Assembly (NCBI GenBank): GCA_964539305.1
Contig: CAZIIM010000028.1
Coordinates: forward strand, 1-25,539
DNA: 25,539 nt
DNA from: CAZNUM01 sp964539305
GTDB taxonomy: Bacteria; Fidelibacterota; Marinisomatia; Marinisomatales; TCS55
Direction of reading: 5' to 3'
Shown here piece by piece: positions 16,658-24,598 of the stretch (position 1 is the first letter of the stretch; each line of letters opens with the position of its first letter). The notes below the pieces were generated by a model that was not told the DNA's origin, did no database searches, and was given only the letters and a program-made list of their open reading frames with translations. The translations under genes and the position numbers were made by a program.

Positions 16658-18322
16658 TTAGAAAGCGGGCTCCTGAATTTGAATGGGACTCATTTCAATA
16701 TCCCAGTTCGCCCGAATTGAGATGGTGTCCGGAAGCATATAAAACCATTCACTCGGTTGAAACGGATAGGCCCTGCCATAGGTGTAAGTTCCGTTCTGAT
16801 CCGTATCATCAAACAACATGAATTGGTAGAGTCCTTCAGGTATTTCCTTATACTGAAATTGCAGACCCGAATTTACAAAAGCTGTGTATTGGCGGGGTGG
16901 TTTTTTCAATGGGGTCAACACCGTCACCAGATGGCGATGGGTTGAATCCACAACTGTTCCTTCAAGACCGCCGTAGCCGATTTCCTTCCCGCTATGAACC
17001 AGGATAGTCACCACCGAATCCCGGAAGGAACGACCTTCCATCGGTTGAATTAAATCTGTCCTAATCGTGAATTTATATTCCGTTTTGGGTAACCAACCCT
17101 TCACCGGCCGGATCTCCAGCCCCATCGGTGTCGACTGACTCCACTGGATATCCACAAGGTTTGAATCCTCTATCATCATGGAAAATGCAATGGGGTTCAC
17201 CCCTGTCACCGGTTTCGAAAATACCATTTTCAATGGAGGCCCTCCCTTTCCATCTGGCCGGAGGGAAAGGATGCTGTCCGGGCGGATCAACGCTAAATAA
17301 CTGGTATCCGGTTCTTCCGGAACGCGGATATCCAACGCCGATGGTTCCGTCACCAAATGTTCTCCCGAATATACCGGACCTACTCTCACCATCATTTTCC
17401 CTGGTGGAAGACTATCTTCTGAAAGAATCAGGTATTGTAATCGTTTCGTCTGATCAGCGAAAGAGCGTGCTTTGACGACCGTCCCATCTTTTAAAGTAAG
17501 TGATAAGGAATCCCATTTTTCGGAATCCTCCAGAGCGCGGTTAAAGTAGAGCCAGCCCCAGCGATTCCCTATCCATTCACCCCGGTCCAGTCTTAAAGGA
17601 GGCGGTTCATTCCAGGGACGGATTCGTAGATGGTCAATGTTTCCATCCGTTTCCAAGTGGTAACGCCATTGCTGGGGAACGCCGTAGGCAGTCCGTTCTG
17701 TATTCAAAGCCAACCCTGCAAAAGAGCGTTCCACAACCACCAGGGAAAAATCACCGGTGGGCAAATATTTGAACTGGAAAACACCCTGATCATTTGTATC
17801 CGTCAAATACAACGGCGGCCGGGCAAACAGGCTGTCATCCGGTACGGTTTTCCATAGATGGACCGTATAAACACGGGGTCCATATACTCTGCCACCGATA
17901 GTACCACCATCGATCGAGGTGCCAGTACTATAGGCAATCTGAATCGGTTGTTTGATCGGAACACCGTGTTCATCTTTTAATTCCCTGCTCAGGGTCAGGA
18001 CATAGGTCTGATTGGGGGTCAACTTGCGGGGGAAGTCAAATTCCAGAATTTTACCTTTATAGGTGACGGGTATCGGTGCTTTCATTCTCGGACTTACCCG
18101 AAATGCCCTGGTTACCGATTTTTCATCCATATATTCAGAAAATTCGAGCTGAATGGTTCCCCCTTCAAATCCCAGGGTGCCATTTGGAGGTGTGACGCCA
18201 AGCAGTTCTGGCGGGATTTTATCAACCGGTCCCCCTCCCGGAGGCGCCACAGCGGCACACTTCCATCCTAAAAATGCCAGGAGAAAGAAAAGAATAGCCG
18301 ATCGAAGGTTAATCCGGGACAT
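16658..18322 (-). CDS. Ig-like (SbsA-type) domain envelope protein, probable lipoprotein
   Basis: 554 residues. A short basic N-terminus and hydrophobic helix (7-20) lead to a cysteine at residue 22, followed by a PPGGGP-D-IPPEL opening. That layout matches a widespread FCB-group lipoprotein whose Cys is followed by a Gly/Pro-rich linker and an SbsA-like Ig domain (about 36-135). The residue before Cys is Lys, so the lipobox is not canonical. Further beta-rich modules follow, including a carboxypeptidase-regulatory-like fold around 145-200 and a second Ig-like stretch around 345-440. Function is unknown. The start overlaps the sfsA end by 14 nt and the stop abuts manC. Confidence 0.8.
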   Translation of the reverse strand: MSRINLRSAILFFLLAFLGWKCAAVAPPGGGPVDKIPPELLGVTPPNGTLGFEGGTIQLEFSEYMDEKSVTRAFRVSPRMKAPIPVTYKGKILEFDFPRKLTPNQTYVLTLSRELKDEHGVPIKQPIQIAYSTGTSIDGGTIGGRVYGPRVYTVHLWKTVPDDSLFARPPLYLTDTNDQGVFQFKYLPTGDFSLVVVERSFAGLALNTERTAYGVPQQWRYHLETDGNIDHLRIRPWNEPPPLRLDRGEWIGNRWGWLYFNRALEDSEKWDSLSLTLKDGTVVKARSFADQTKRLQYLILSEDSLPPGKMMVRVGPVYSGEHLVTEPSALDIRVPEEPDTSYLALIRPDSILSLRPDGKGGPPLKMVFSKPVTGVNPIAFSMMIEDSNLVDIQWSQSTPMGLEIRPVKGWLPKTEYKFTIRTDLIQPMEGRSFRDSVVTILVHSGKEIGYGGLEGTVVDSTHRHLVTVLTPLKKPPRQYTAFVNSGLQFQYKEIPEGLYQFMLFDDTDQNGTYTYGRAYPFQPSEWFYMLPDTISIRANWDIEMSPIQIQEPAF

Positions 18323-19043
18323 GGATGCTCTGTTTCTGCTTCACAGGAGTCAAATTTACGGGTATTTCACGCGAATATGTCATTTCCATTTCCGTAACCC
18401 TGGCTGTAATGCACCATACCTGGACTCCCTGCTGGTTTGCCTTCCACAGGGCATGGCCGAATTTGGGATCCCGTTCCCACATGGGACGAAACATGCGGGC
18501 ATCGGGGCGCTGACACACAAATAAAATGCCCGCCCCTTTCCCTTGTTGAGCCAATTCCCCCAGTGCATGAGCATGACGGGCACCGCGATCGGTAACCGCA
18601 TCCGGGAATTGAGCCACACCATTTTTCACAAAGGTGACCGATTTTACTTCCAGATAAAAAGGACGTGCTTCTTTATCCTGCAACAGAAAATCAAACCGGT
18701 GATGTTTGAATGGAACTTCCCGGCGGACAAATTTGTAATTTTTCAGGAATAATAATTGGCCCTGTTCCAGACACTCCTGAACAAACTGGTTCGGGAGGGC
18801 TGATACAAGGGAAACCAGCACCCCTTCTTTTTTAACCATGACTATCGTGTAGGGCGTTTTCCGGCTCGAGCCAGGCGGTGCCTTCCGTAAATAAACCTCT
18901 GCACCGGGCATGAGTAATTCCTTTAAACGGCCCGGATCCGGCAGATGGCTGGAAACGATTTTCCCTTCCAGGTCCACCTTGGTCAGGAAACGATTGGGTC
19001 GCTCCCGAAAATACCCTTTGAACAATGGACCTGCTATTTTCAT
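18309..19043 (-). CDS. sfsA: SfsA, sugar fermentation stimulation protein homologue
   Basis: 244 residues from the chosen start. Recognisable SfsA blocks: the RPNRFL opening, SHLPDPGRLKELL near residue 32, then the nuclease-like core with RFDFLL, YLEVKSVT, FPDAVTDRGARHAHAL near residue 140-160, and DPKFGHAL near residue 205. SfsA has a PD-(D/E)xK-like fold with an N-terminal OB domain; its physiological role in carbohydrate use is poorly defined. An in-frame ATG 33 nt upstream (19076) is less likely because AGGAG lies 5 nt before the ATG at 19043 and the family starts near this point. First gene of the leftward envelope operon, divergent from the aminotransferase gene. Confidence 0.93.
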   Translation of the reverse strand: MKIAGPLFKGYFRERPNRFLTKVDLEGKIVSSHLPDPGRLKELLMPGAEVYLRKAPPGSSRKTPYTIVMVKKEGVLVSLVSALPNQFVQECLEQGQLLFLKNYKFVRREVPFKHHRFDFLLQDKEARPFYLEVKSVTFVKNGVAQFPDAVTDRGARHAHALGELAQQGKGAGILFVCQRPDARMFRPMWERDPKFGHALWKANQQGVQVWCITARVTEMEMTYSREIPVNLTPVKQKQSIHVPD

Positions 19044-19047
19044 TCCG

Positions 19048-19053
19048 TCTCCT
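19048..19053 (-). promoter_or_regulatory. Ribosome binding site fixing the sfsA start
   Basis: AGGAGA on the - strand, with AGGAG 5 nt before the ATG at 19043. It would be internal to the coding region if the upstream ATG at 19076 were used. Confidence 0.75.
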
Positions 19054-19101
19054 GAAAGTTTACCGATCCTTTTCACCCAACTTCCATCAATCGGCTGTAA
19101 A

Positions 19102-19130
19102 TTTGACCTGAATAATAATGATTATTTTTG
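19102..19130 (+). promoter_or_regulatory. Bacteroidota-type promoter candidate for the aminotransferase operon
   Basis: TTTG at 19102-19105 and TATTTTTG at 19123-19130 match the -33 TTTG / -7 TAnnTTTG form with 17 bp between them. It lies in the divergent gap, about 66 nt before the ATG at 19197. Confidence 0.35.
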
Positions 19131-19196
19131 GTACTCAAACCTGAAATTCGGACCGGTTCTAATAATGAACTGTTCTAACCGTCGGTGATGTAATCC

Positions 19197-20282
19197 ATGC
19201 CTCTGGTTCCTGCCTATATTAAAAAACTCGCCCCGTATGCCCCCGGCCAGTCAGCGGAAGAGGTCCAACGGACATTGAAACTGGACGCCATGATTAAACT
19301 CGCCTCCAATGAAAATGCACTGGGCCCCTCCCCCCGGGCGGTGGCAGCCATGAAAAGGGCCATGACAACTGTTCACCGTTATCCGGATGCCTCCGGTCTG
19401 AATCTGCGATCCAAACTGGCAAAACGGTTCCAGGTCAAACCAGACAATGTGATTCTGGGGGCCGGCAGTGAAGGCATCATGTCCACCATCATGCGGACGT
19501 TCCTTCTCAGCGATGACGAAATCATTTCAGCCGCCAATTCTTTCATTGGTTTCAAGGTTTTGGCGGATGCCTCAGGAAGGAAAGTCCACTGGATCCCCAT
19601 GCGAGATCACCGCTATGACCTGGAGGCCATGGCCGATCATATTAATGAATACACTAAAATCATCTACATTGCCAATCCCGATAATCCCATGGGGACCTAT
19701 GTTACGCGGGAGGAATTTGAAGCTTTCTACCAGCATGTTCCGGAGCGGGTGCTCATTATTCTGGACGAGGCTTATTTTGAATATTGCCGGGAACTGCCCG
19801 ATTACCCCGATTCCATGACGTACCGCTTTGACAATGTGATTACGCTTCGCACGTTCTCCAAGGCTTACGGTCTGGCCGGGGCCCGGATCGGCTACGGGTT
19901 TGCCCACGAAGACCTGGTAAAAAATCTCATGAAAGTAAAAGTACCCTTTGAACCCTCCTTCCCCGCTCAGGTGGGTGGTTTTGCTGCACTGGATGATGAG
20001 AAATTTCTGGAACGAACCATTAAAGTAAACCGGAAGGGCATGGAATTTTTAACCGGTGAGATGGATCGCCTCTCCATTCATTACATTCCCTCTGCCGCCA
20101 ATTTTATCACCACCGTGTGGGAATCGGAGGAAATGGCTACCCGCGTAACCCAAAAATTACTGGAGGCCGGCATCATTGTACGGCATTTAAAATCGTTTGG
20201 CTGGCCCAACTGCATCCGTATTTCTGTAGGCCTGGGGCAGGAAAATATTCGCTTCATTAAAGCGCTGGAAGCGTTGCATTAA
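19197..20282 (+). CDS. hisC: HisC-like PLP aminotransferase (histidinol-phosphate aminotransferase family)
   Basis: 361 residues, cytoplasmic, fold-type I PLP enzyme. Typical HisC features: KLASNENALGPSP near residue 38, GAGSEGI near 88, NPDNPMGT near 162, DEAYFEY near 188, and the Schiff-base lysine K222 in TFSKAYGLAGARIGY. HisC converts imidazole-acetol phosphate plus glutamate to histidinol phosphate, but members of this family also act on aromatic amino acids or other keto acids. No other his gene is near, so histidine synthesis is only the default call. Followed after 24 nt by the flavin reductase-like gene. Confidence 0.88.
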   Translation: MPLVPAYIKKLAPYAPGQSAEEVQRTLKLDAMIKLASNENALGPSPRAVAAMKRAMTTVHRYPDASGLNLRSKLAKRFQVKPDNVILGAGSEGIMSTIMRTFLLSDDEIISAANSFIGFKVLADASGRKVHWIPMRDHRYDLEAMADHINEYTKIIYIANPDNPMGTYVTREEFEAFYQHVPERVLIILDEAYFEYCRELPDYPDSMTYRFDNVITLRTFSKAYGLAGARIGYGFAHEDLVKNLMKVKVPFEPSFPAQVGGFAALDDEKFLERTIKVNRKGMEFLTGEMDRLSIHYIPSAANFITTVWESEEMATRVTQKLLEAGIIVRHLKSFGWPNCIRISVGLGQENIRFIKALEALH

Positions 20283-20306
20283 TTCACGTTAACCTGTTCA
20301 AGAGAA

Positions 20307-20927
20307 ATGATTTTTGACCCGGATAAACAGACGTTTAAGGAAAACTATAAATTAATGATCGGTTCCATTATCCCCCGGCCGATTGCCTTCGTTTCTTCCC
20401 TGTCAAAAGAGGGGATACCGAATCTGGCACCCTTCTCCTTTTTTAATGGTGTCTGCTCTGATCCACCCACCCTCATGTTTGCCCCCGCCCGGAGGCCGTA
20501 CGATGGCAAACTTAAGGACACTCTCCGGAATATACGTGACACGGGTACTTTCGTCGTCAACATCGTTTCAGAAGAATTTGCGGAAGCAATGGTGGCCTGC
20601 GCCACGGACTTTGACCCGGATGTGAATGAATTTGAGGTCTCCGGATTAACCCCCGTTCCTAGTTTAAAGGTAAAACCACCCAGGGTGAAGGAAGCCAAGA
20701 TCAGTTTTGAATGTGTTCTGAATCAAATCATTGAAATCGGAAATCAAAATCCGGGTAGTGGTTTTGCAGTCCTGGGCACCATCGTATTATTCCACGTGGC
20801 GGATGATGTCATGAAGGACGGCTACATTAATGCCGAAAAATTACAGCCCGTGGCACGCCTGGGAGGCAATTATTATACCGTACCGGAACGGATCTTCAAA
20901 ATCGTCCGGAAAATCAGACCGGACTGA
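20307..20927 (+). CDS. Flavin reductase-like FMN-binding protein
   Basis: 206 residues. The opening YKLMIGSIIPRPIAFVSS and the following NLAPFSFFNGVCSDPPTLMF are the standard flavin-reductase-like (DIM6/NTAB) FMN-binding split-barrel blocks; TFVVNIVSEEFAEAM continues the fold. Such proteins either reduce FMN for partner monooxygenases or act as FMN-bound oxidoreductases of unknown substrate. No monooxygenase lies in the window. It sits between the aminotransferase and the synthetase-like gene on the same strand with short gaps (24 and 35 nt), so co-transcription is likely. Confidence 0.9.
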   Translation: MIFDPDKQTFKENYKLMIGSIIPRPIAFVSSLSKEGIPNLAPFSFFNGVCSDPPTLMFAPARRPYDGKLKDTLRNIRDTGTFVVNIVSEEFAEAMVACATDFDPDVNEFEVSGLTPVPSLKVKPPRVKEAKISFECVLNQIIEIGNQNPGSGFAVLGTIVLFHVADDVMKDGYINAEKLQPVARLGGNYYTVPERIFKIVRKIRPD

Positions 20928-20962
20928 TTCACTTCCTCTCATCCTCTACTCTTAATTCCGCT

Positions 20963-21901
20963 ATGGCTAAAGTAAAGGTTCCTCTGGAAAAACGAATTTC
21001 AGCGGCCCAGGCGATCGGAAACGTAAGTTCCTCCGAATACATGGTTCCCTATCCTAATCTGGCTTCCCTGGTAGAGGGTCAGACCATCAAATACGGCGAC
21101 AAACAGGTCTATCCCGAGTACGGATTAACGAATCATGAGGTCCACCGTCTGGTTCAGCAAACGGCTAACTGGCTCAAGGCCAAAAACCTGCGACCGGGCC
21201 AGCGGGTATTGTTCAAACCGTTACCTTTTCCTGACAGTGTTTTTCTTGCTTTCGGCATTTGGAGTTTAGGCGGAACAATCGTGCTAACTGGGGATGAAGA
21301 TTACTCCACAGCTACTTCTCTCACCTCACCGGTGATGACAGTATCTGATTCCATTCACTTTCGGGAAAAAATCACCCACCAGCAGGAGAGTTTCAGTCCC
21401 GCCTACAATCCATCCTTAAACGATGAAGCCCTGATTTTCTGCCAGGAAGGTGTCGGAATCCGTCTGAGCCATTACAACTTGCTGGTAAATACCAATGGTG
21501 TTATGCACGCCTTAAACCTGGATCACGACCAGTCTTTCTTCGCAGAACTACCACCGGTTTCCACCGCCTGGGTTGTATTACAGCTGTTACTCCCCTTCTA
21601 CAGTGGCGCCGTTTTCAACCGGGAAAAGCCTGATGTTTACATTGCACTGCTTCACTCGAAAGCACAGCCCGATATTATTGTAGATTTCCACTGGACCGAA
21701 CTGGAGGAATCAGATCCTCCCCGCCTGTACGTAAAACCGGAAAATACGGCCTTTTTGGCGCTCAACCGGGCACCCCTTCATTTGACTGCCATCCGGGGAG
21801 AAAACCGACCCCATCATATTCAGGGCCATTCCGTTATGATGGGTTATCTGGACGATCGCCTGAACGATCGGGTCTTTCAGGAAGGTTGGCTAAAGATCTA
21901 G
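20963..21901 (+). CDS. Acyl-adenylate-synthetase-like pseudoenzyme, short
   Basis: 312 residues, against about 500-550 in ANL (AMP-binding) enzymes. The N-terminal subdomain is recognisable (YGDKQVY, then LTNHEVHRLVQQTANWL, then LRPGQRVLFKPLPFPDSVFLAFGIW). At residues 154-172 the place of the ATP-gripping TSGTTGxPKG loop is taken by CQEGVGIRLSHYN; no A5 (Y-G-x-T-E) or aspartate-bearing A7 motif follows; the chain ends at GHSVMMGYLDD...GWLKI, just where GWLxTGD normally begins, so the mobile C-terminal domain is absent. The frame is intact and codon use looks normal, so it may be a maintained non-catalytic protein rather than a fresh pseudogene. Its stop lies 8 bp from the end of the converging peroxiredoxin gene. 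Confidence 0.7.
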   Translation: MAKVKVPLEKRISAAQAIGNVSSSEYMVPYPNLASLVEGQTIKYGDKQVYPEYGLTNHEVHRLVQQTANWLKAKNLRPGQRVLFKPLPFPDSVFLAFGIWSLGGTIVLTGDEDYSTATSLTSPVMTVSDSIHFREKITHQQESFSPAYNPSLNDEALIFCQEGVGIRLSHYNLLVNTNGVMHALNLDHDQSFFAELPPVSTAWVVLQLLLPFYSGAVFNREKPDVYIALLHSKAQPDIIVDFHWTELEESDPPRLYVKPENTAFLALNRAPLHLTAIRGENRPHHIQGHSVMMGYLDDRLNDRVFQEGWLKI

Positions 21902-21909
21902 TCCCGTCG

Positions 21910-22365
21910 TTACCCGATATCAGCCAATACCTCCCTGGCGTGGGTTTTGGTTTTTACTTTGGGATAGGTTTTTTCAATAACACCCTGCTCATCAATTAAA
22001 TAAGAAATGCGGTGAACGCCATCGTATTCTTTTCCCATGAATTTCTTCCGACCCCAGGCTTCATAGGCTATTAGGGTCTCCTTACTCTGATCGGACAAAA
22101 GGGGAAATTGAAATCCGAATCGCTCGGAGAATTTTTTCTGGGCTTTCGGTGAATCGGGACTCATACCGAGGATGACTGTATTCTTTTCCTGGAATTTTTG
22201 GAATTCATCACGGAATCCCTGTCCTTCGATAATTCAGCCAGGTGTATTGGCTTTGGGGAAAAACCAGAGAATCACCTTCTTTCCCCTGAAATCGCTCAGT
22301 TTAACGAGATTTTCATCTGCATCGGGTAATTCAAACTCCGGTGCCTGGTTGCCTACGTTTAACAT
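21910..22365 (-). CDS. PrxQ/Bcp-type peroxiredoxin with in-frame TGA at the peroxidatic position (probable selenoprotein)
   Basis: Thiol (here probably selenol) peroxidase that reduces hydroperoxides. Reading from the ATG at 22363-22365, the frame gives VGNQAPEFELPD, then VKLSDFRGKKVILWFFPKANTPG, then TGA (codon 44, 22234-22236), then IIEGQGFRDEFQKF and the rest of a Bcp domain to the stop at 21910. Bcp proteins have TPGC-T-x-E-x-x-x-FRD at this spot, so the TGA exactly replaces the peroxidatic Cys. Total 151 codons, normal for the family. Position +5, where some PrxQ have a resolving Cys, is Gln. GAGG lies 4 nt before the ATG. The gene follows the nuclease-like gene by 38 nt. An internal ATG at 22164 would give only 84 residues without an active site. 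Alternative: a nonsense mutation or sequencing error of TGC/TGT. Confidence 0.8.
22201..22236 (-). promoter_or_regulatory. Candidate bacterial SECIS hairpin within the peroxiredoxin mRNA
   Basis: On the - strand the hairpin begins in the TGA itself. Outer stem 22235-22228 pairs with 22209-22201 with one bulged G at 22206 (8 bp); an internal loop follows; then GGA (22224-22222) pairs with TCC (22214-22212), closing a 7-nt loop CAGGGAT. The loop lies 13-19 nt after the TGA and contains the GG expected for SelB contact. Folding was done by eye. Confidence 0.5.
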
Positions 22366-22403
22366 GGTGCCTCTTTTATTAATTCTTTTCCGGTCTGAAC
22401 TTA

Positions 22404-24596
22404 CTATTTTAATAATACCATTTTTCGATTCAAAATAATTGAACCTGCTTTCAATCGGGCAAAATAAATTCCACCCGGCAGTAAATTCCCCTCACCATCG
22501 CGACCTGTCCATTGCACCTGATTCATGATCCCCCGATTGATGGGTCCATTCCAAAGCTGAACAAGCCGACGACCGGATAAATCATAGATCACCAGCTCCC
22601 CGGTGGTGGTCCGATCCAGCTGGAATTCAATGGTTGTAACGGGATTGAAGGGATTGGGATAATTTGAGAGTATTTTAAAATTTTGGGGAATATCAGGCAC
22701 CACTGCTAACGAGTCATTAAGATGAAAATCATTCGTATCCCGTGGCAGAATTTTATACTCACCATAGGAGTAGGTTACCACTCCCTTCAGGCTGGTGAAA
22801 TGCTCGCCCACGCTAGGTGTGGGCCAATCTCCGGAGTATAAATAATCATCCACCATACAGGTGCCACTCCAGTCCGACACCTGCCACTCCCCATATTGAT
22901 TGGAGGGAACAGTTACATCCACCTGAATCAGCCGCACCAACATCCCTTCCAGCGGTTCCCCCCAGGAGGTACACCCTCCTGCCAGGGTACTGGCTGTAAT
23001 GGTAACCGGCTCCACCAGTTGATCCGTGGCCAGCACCTCTGATGACTGAATATTCTTTAATTCTGTTAATCCGTAATACTCGGAAAGATTCCCTTTCAGG
23101 CTTAACCGGTCCCCCCGCTGTGGCGCCGGGTATCCCTTGGTTACGTACACGTACAACCCCCCCCAGGATTGCCTTTCAGGATCCTGGATGAAAAAATTGG
23201 GATAGTCGGGGTTAGGCCGTACCCCCGTAACCACACCCTCTACTTCCACTACCTGCCCGGCCAGAGGGGAGGGAAAACAATCATTGCCGATCCCAGGGTC
23301 GGTTGTGTACTGAATTTCGCTGAGGTCGATGGCACCGGTAATGGGAACGGTTACATTGACATAATCCATGCCTGTTTCACCGTCGTTATCGGTAACCGTT
23401 AGTTTGAAGGTCCATGTGGTGGTTCGCTGCACTTCCGGAACGGTAAAAGTGGCCTGGGAGCTGGAGGCCCCGCTCAAAGAAACGGCAGGTCCGGCTGTCT
23501 GCTCCCAGAGGTAACTTACAATAGTACCATTCGGGTCATAACTTTGGTCTGCGGACAGCGTTACAACACTTCCAATGGAAGCGGTCTGGTCAGCGCCGGC
23601 ATAGGCCACGGGACTGGTAGTAGTTTTGGTCGTGTAAATAATCTTGGCTATCACCGGTAAATGATCCGACGCATAGTAAAGCGCATCCGCAATATTGTCG
23701 GGGACAATCAGATTATTGCCATTATTAATGGACTGGTTGAAATGCTGGCCATCGTTTCCAACGGACTGATACGATCCCTCTAAATAGCGCAGGTCCGGAT
23801 TCGTGGAAATGAACTGATGGGAGAAGAGCAGGAAATCAAACCGGTCATCCAGTCCCCCCGTAGAGCCGCCGTCGCTCAAATACCCATCCCGGGTTGATTG
23901 GGTGTATTTATCTGCAAACGTACCGTCATTGCGCTGCCAGTATCCGACCGGATCCACCAGATCAATGTTCATACTGTCCGTCAGCAGTTTATAGGCTTTT
24001 TCGTCGGGACCATACAGATTGAAATCACCACCCACAATATACTGGAAGTCACTGCCCTGCTGATCGATATAATCCGCCAGGCGCCGGGCTTCTTCCCAGC
24101 GCTGGTCCGCATTGGTGGTTCCGTCGCTCGCTTTCAGATGCATGGTGAATATGGAAAAGGATGGCACATTCTGATGGGCGTGGTTCAGGGCCAGGGTGTA
24201 ACCGCTGATGGCCCGTAAATAAGTGCTGATAAAAACGTGATCCACCAGGGAAAAAGCATCTTTACGGTAAATCAGCCCGTTTTTCATGTACTGGGAAGAC
24301 GGCAGGGGTGCAGCAGCAAATTCCGTCCCGGAGGTGTTCAAGGCCTTGTCCAGAAGATGCTGCAAACCGCTCTCGTCCTCCAACTCATTCAACAGGATCA
24401 GATCCGGTTGTACATAATCGAAGATGGTCTTAAAATACTGGACCCGGCTCTCACCGCCGGAAAAATGCAGCAAATTATAGGTCATCACCGTTAAGGTGTC
24501 CTGGGCAAGAGCGGGCTTTAAAACCCAGATGATCGTCAGGAAACGAAGTAATCCAGACCTTAACTTCAAGAACCAAGGATTTTGCCTTATTTCCAT
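22404..24596 (-). CDS. Secreted endonuclease/exonuclease/phosphatase-domain protein with PKD, OB-like and sorting domains
   Basis: 730 residues. Signal peptide ends at KPALA-Q (31/32). EEP domain (about 33-325) has the catalytic set: N41 in MTYNLLHF, E71 in LLNELED, H153 in TMHLKA, D191 and N193 in GGDFNLY, and D311-H312 in SDHLP. A PKD domain follows (about 328-418), then an OB-like/DUF5689-type domain (about 425-635) with the FFIQDPERQSWGGLYVY block, and the NYPNPFNP sorting module (about 645-730), ending KMVLLK like the other secreted protein in this window. Likely an extracellular or surface phosphodiesterase acting on DNA or phospho-substrates; DNase is the most common role for this layout. 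It starts 2 nt after the asparaginase stop. Confidence 0.9.
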   Translation of the reverse strand: MEIRQNPWFLKLRSGLLRFLTIIWVLKPALAQDTLTVMTYNLLHFSGGESRVQYFKTIFDYVQPDLILLNELEDESGLQHLLDKALNTSGTEFAAAPLPSSQYMKNGLIYRKDAFSLVDHVFISTYLRAISGYTLALNHAHQNVPSFSIFTMHLKASDGTTNADQRWEEARRLADYIDQQGSDFQYIVGGDFNLYGPDEKAYKLLTDSMNIDLVDPVGYWQRNDGTFADKYTQSTRDGYLSDGGSTGGLDDRFDFLLFSHQFISTNPDLRYLEGSYQSVGNDGQHFNQSINNGNNLIVPDNIADALYYASDHLPVIAKIIYTTKTTTSPVAYAGADQTASIGSVVTLSADQSYDPNGTIVSYLWEQTAGPAVSLSGASSSQATFTVPEVQRTTTWTFKLTVTDNDGETGMDYVNVTVPITGAIDLSEIQYTTDPGIGNDCFPSPLAGQVVEVEGVVTGVRPNPDYPNFFIQDPERQSWGGLYVYVTKGYPAPQRGDRLSLKGNLSEYYGLTELKNIQSSEVLATDQLVEPVTITASTLAGGCTSWGEPLEGMLVRLIQVDVTVPSNQYGEWQVSDWSGTCMVDDYLYSGDWPTPSVGEHFTSLKGVVTYSYGEYKILPRDTNDFHLNDSLAVVPDIPQNFKILSNYPNPFNPVTTIEFQLDRTTTGELVIYDLSGRRLVQLWNGPINRGIMNQVQWTGRDGEGNLLPGGIYFARLKAGSIILNRKMVLLK

Positions 24597-24598
24597 GT

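Noticed and set aside
19044..19076. Longer sfsA with 11 extra N-terminal residues
   Set aside because: A strong AGGAG is placed for the ATG at 19043 and the SfsA family begins there.
21910..22164. Stand-alone 84-residue protein starting at the ATG at 22164
   Set aside because: It is only the C-terminal half of a Bcp domain; the missing half lies directly upstream in the same frame beyond one TGA at the active-site position.
22234..22236. Genome-wide reassignment of UGA
   Set aside because: UGA ends the flavin reductase-like gene (20925-20927) and the 102-residue membrane protein gene (12293-12295) at natural family ends.
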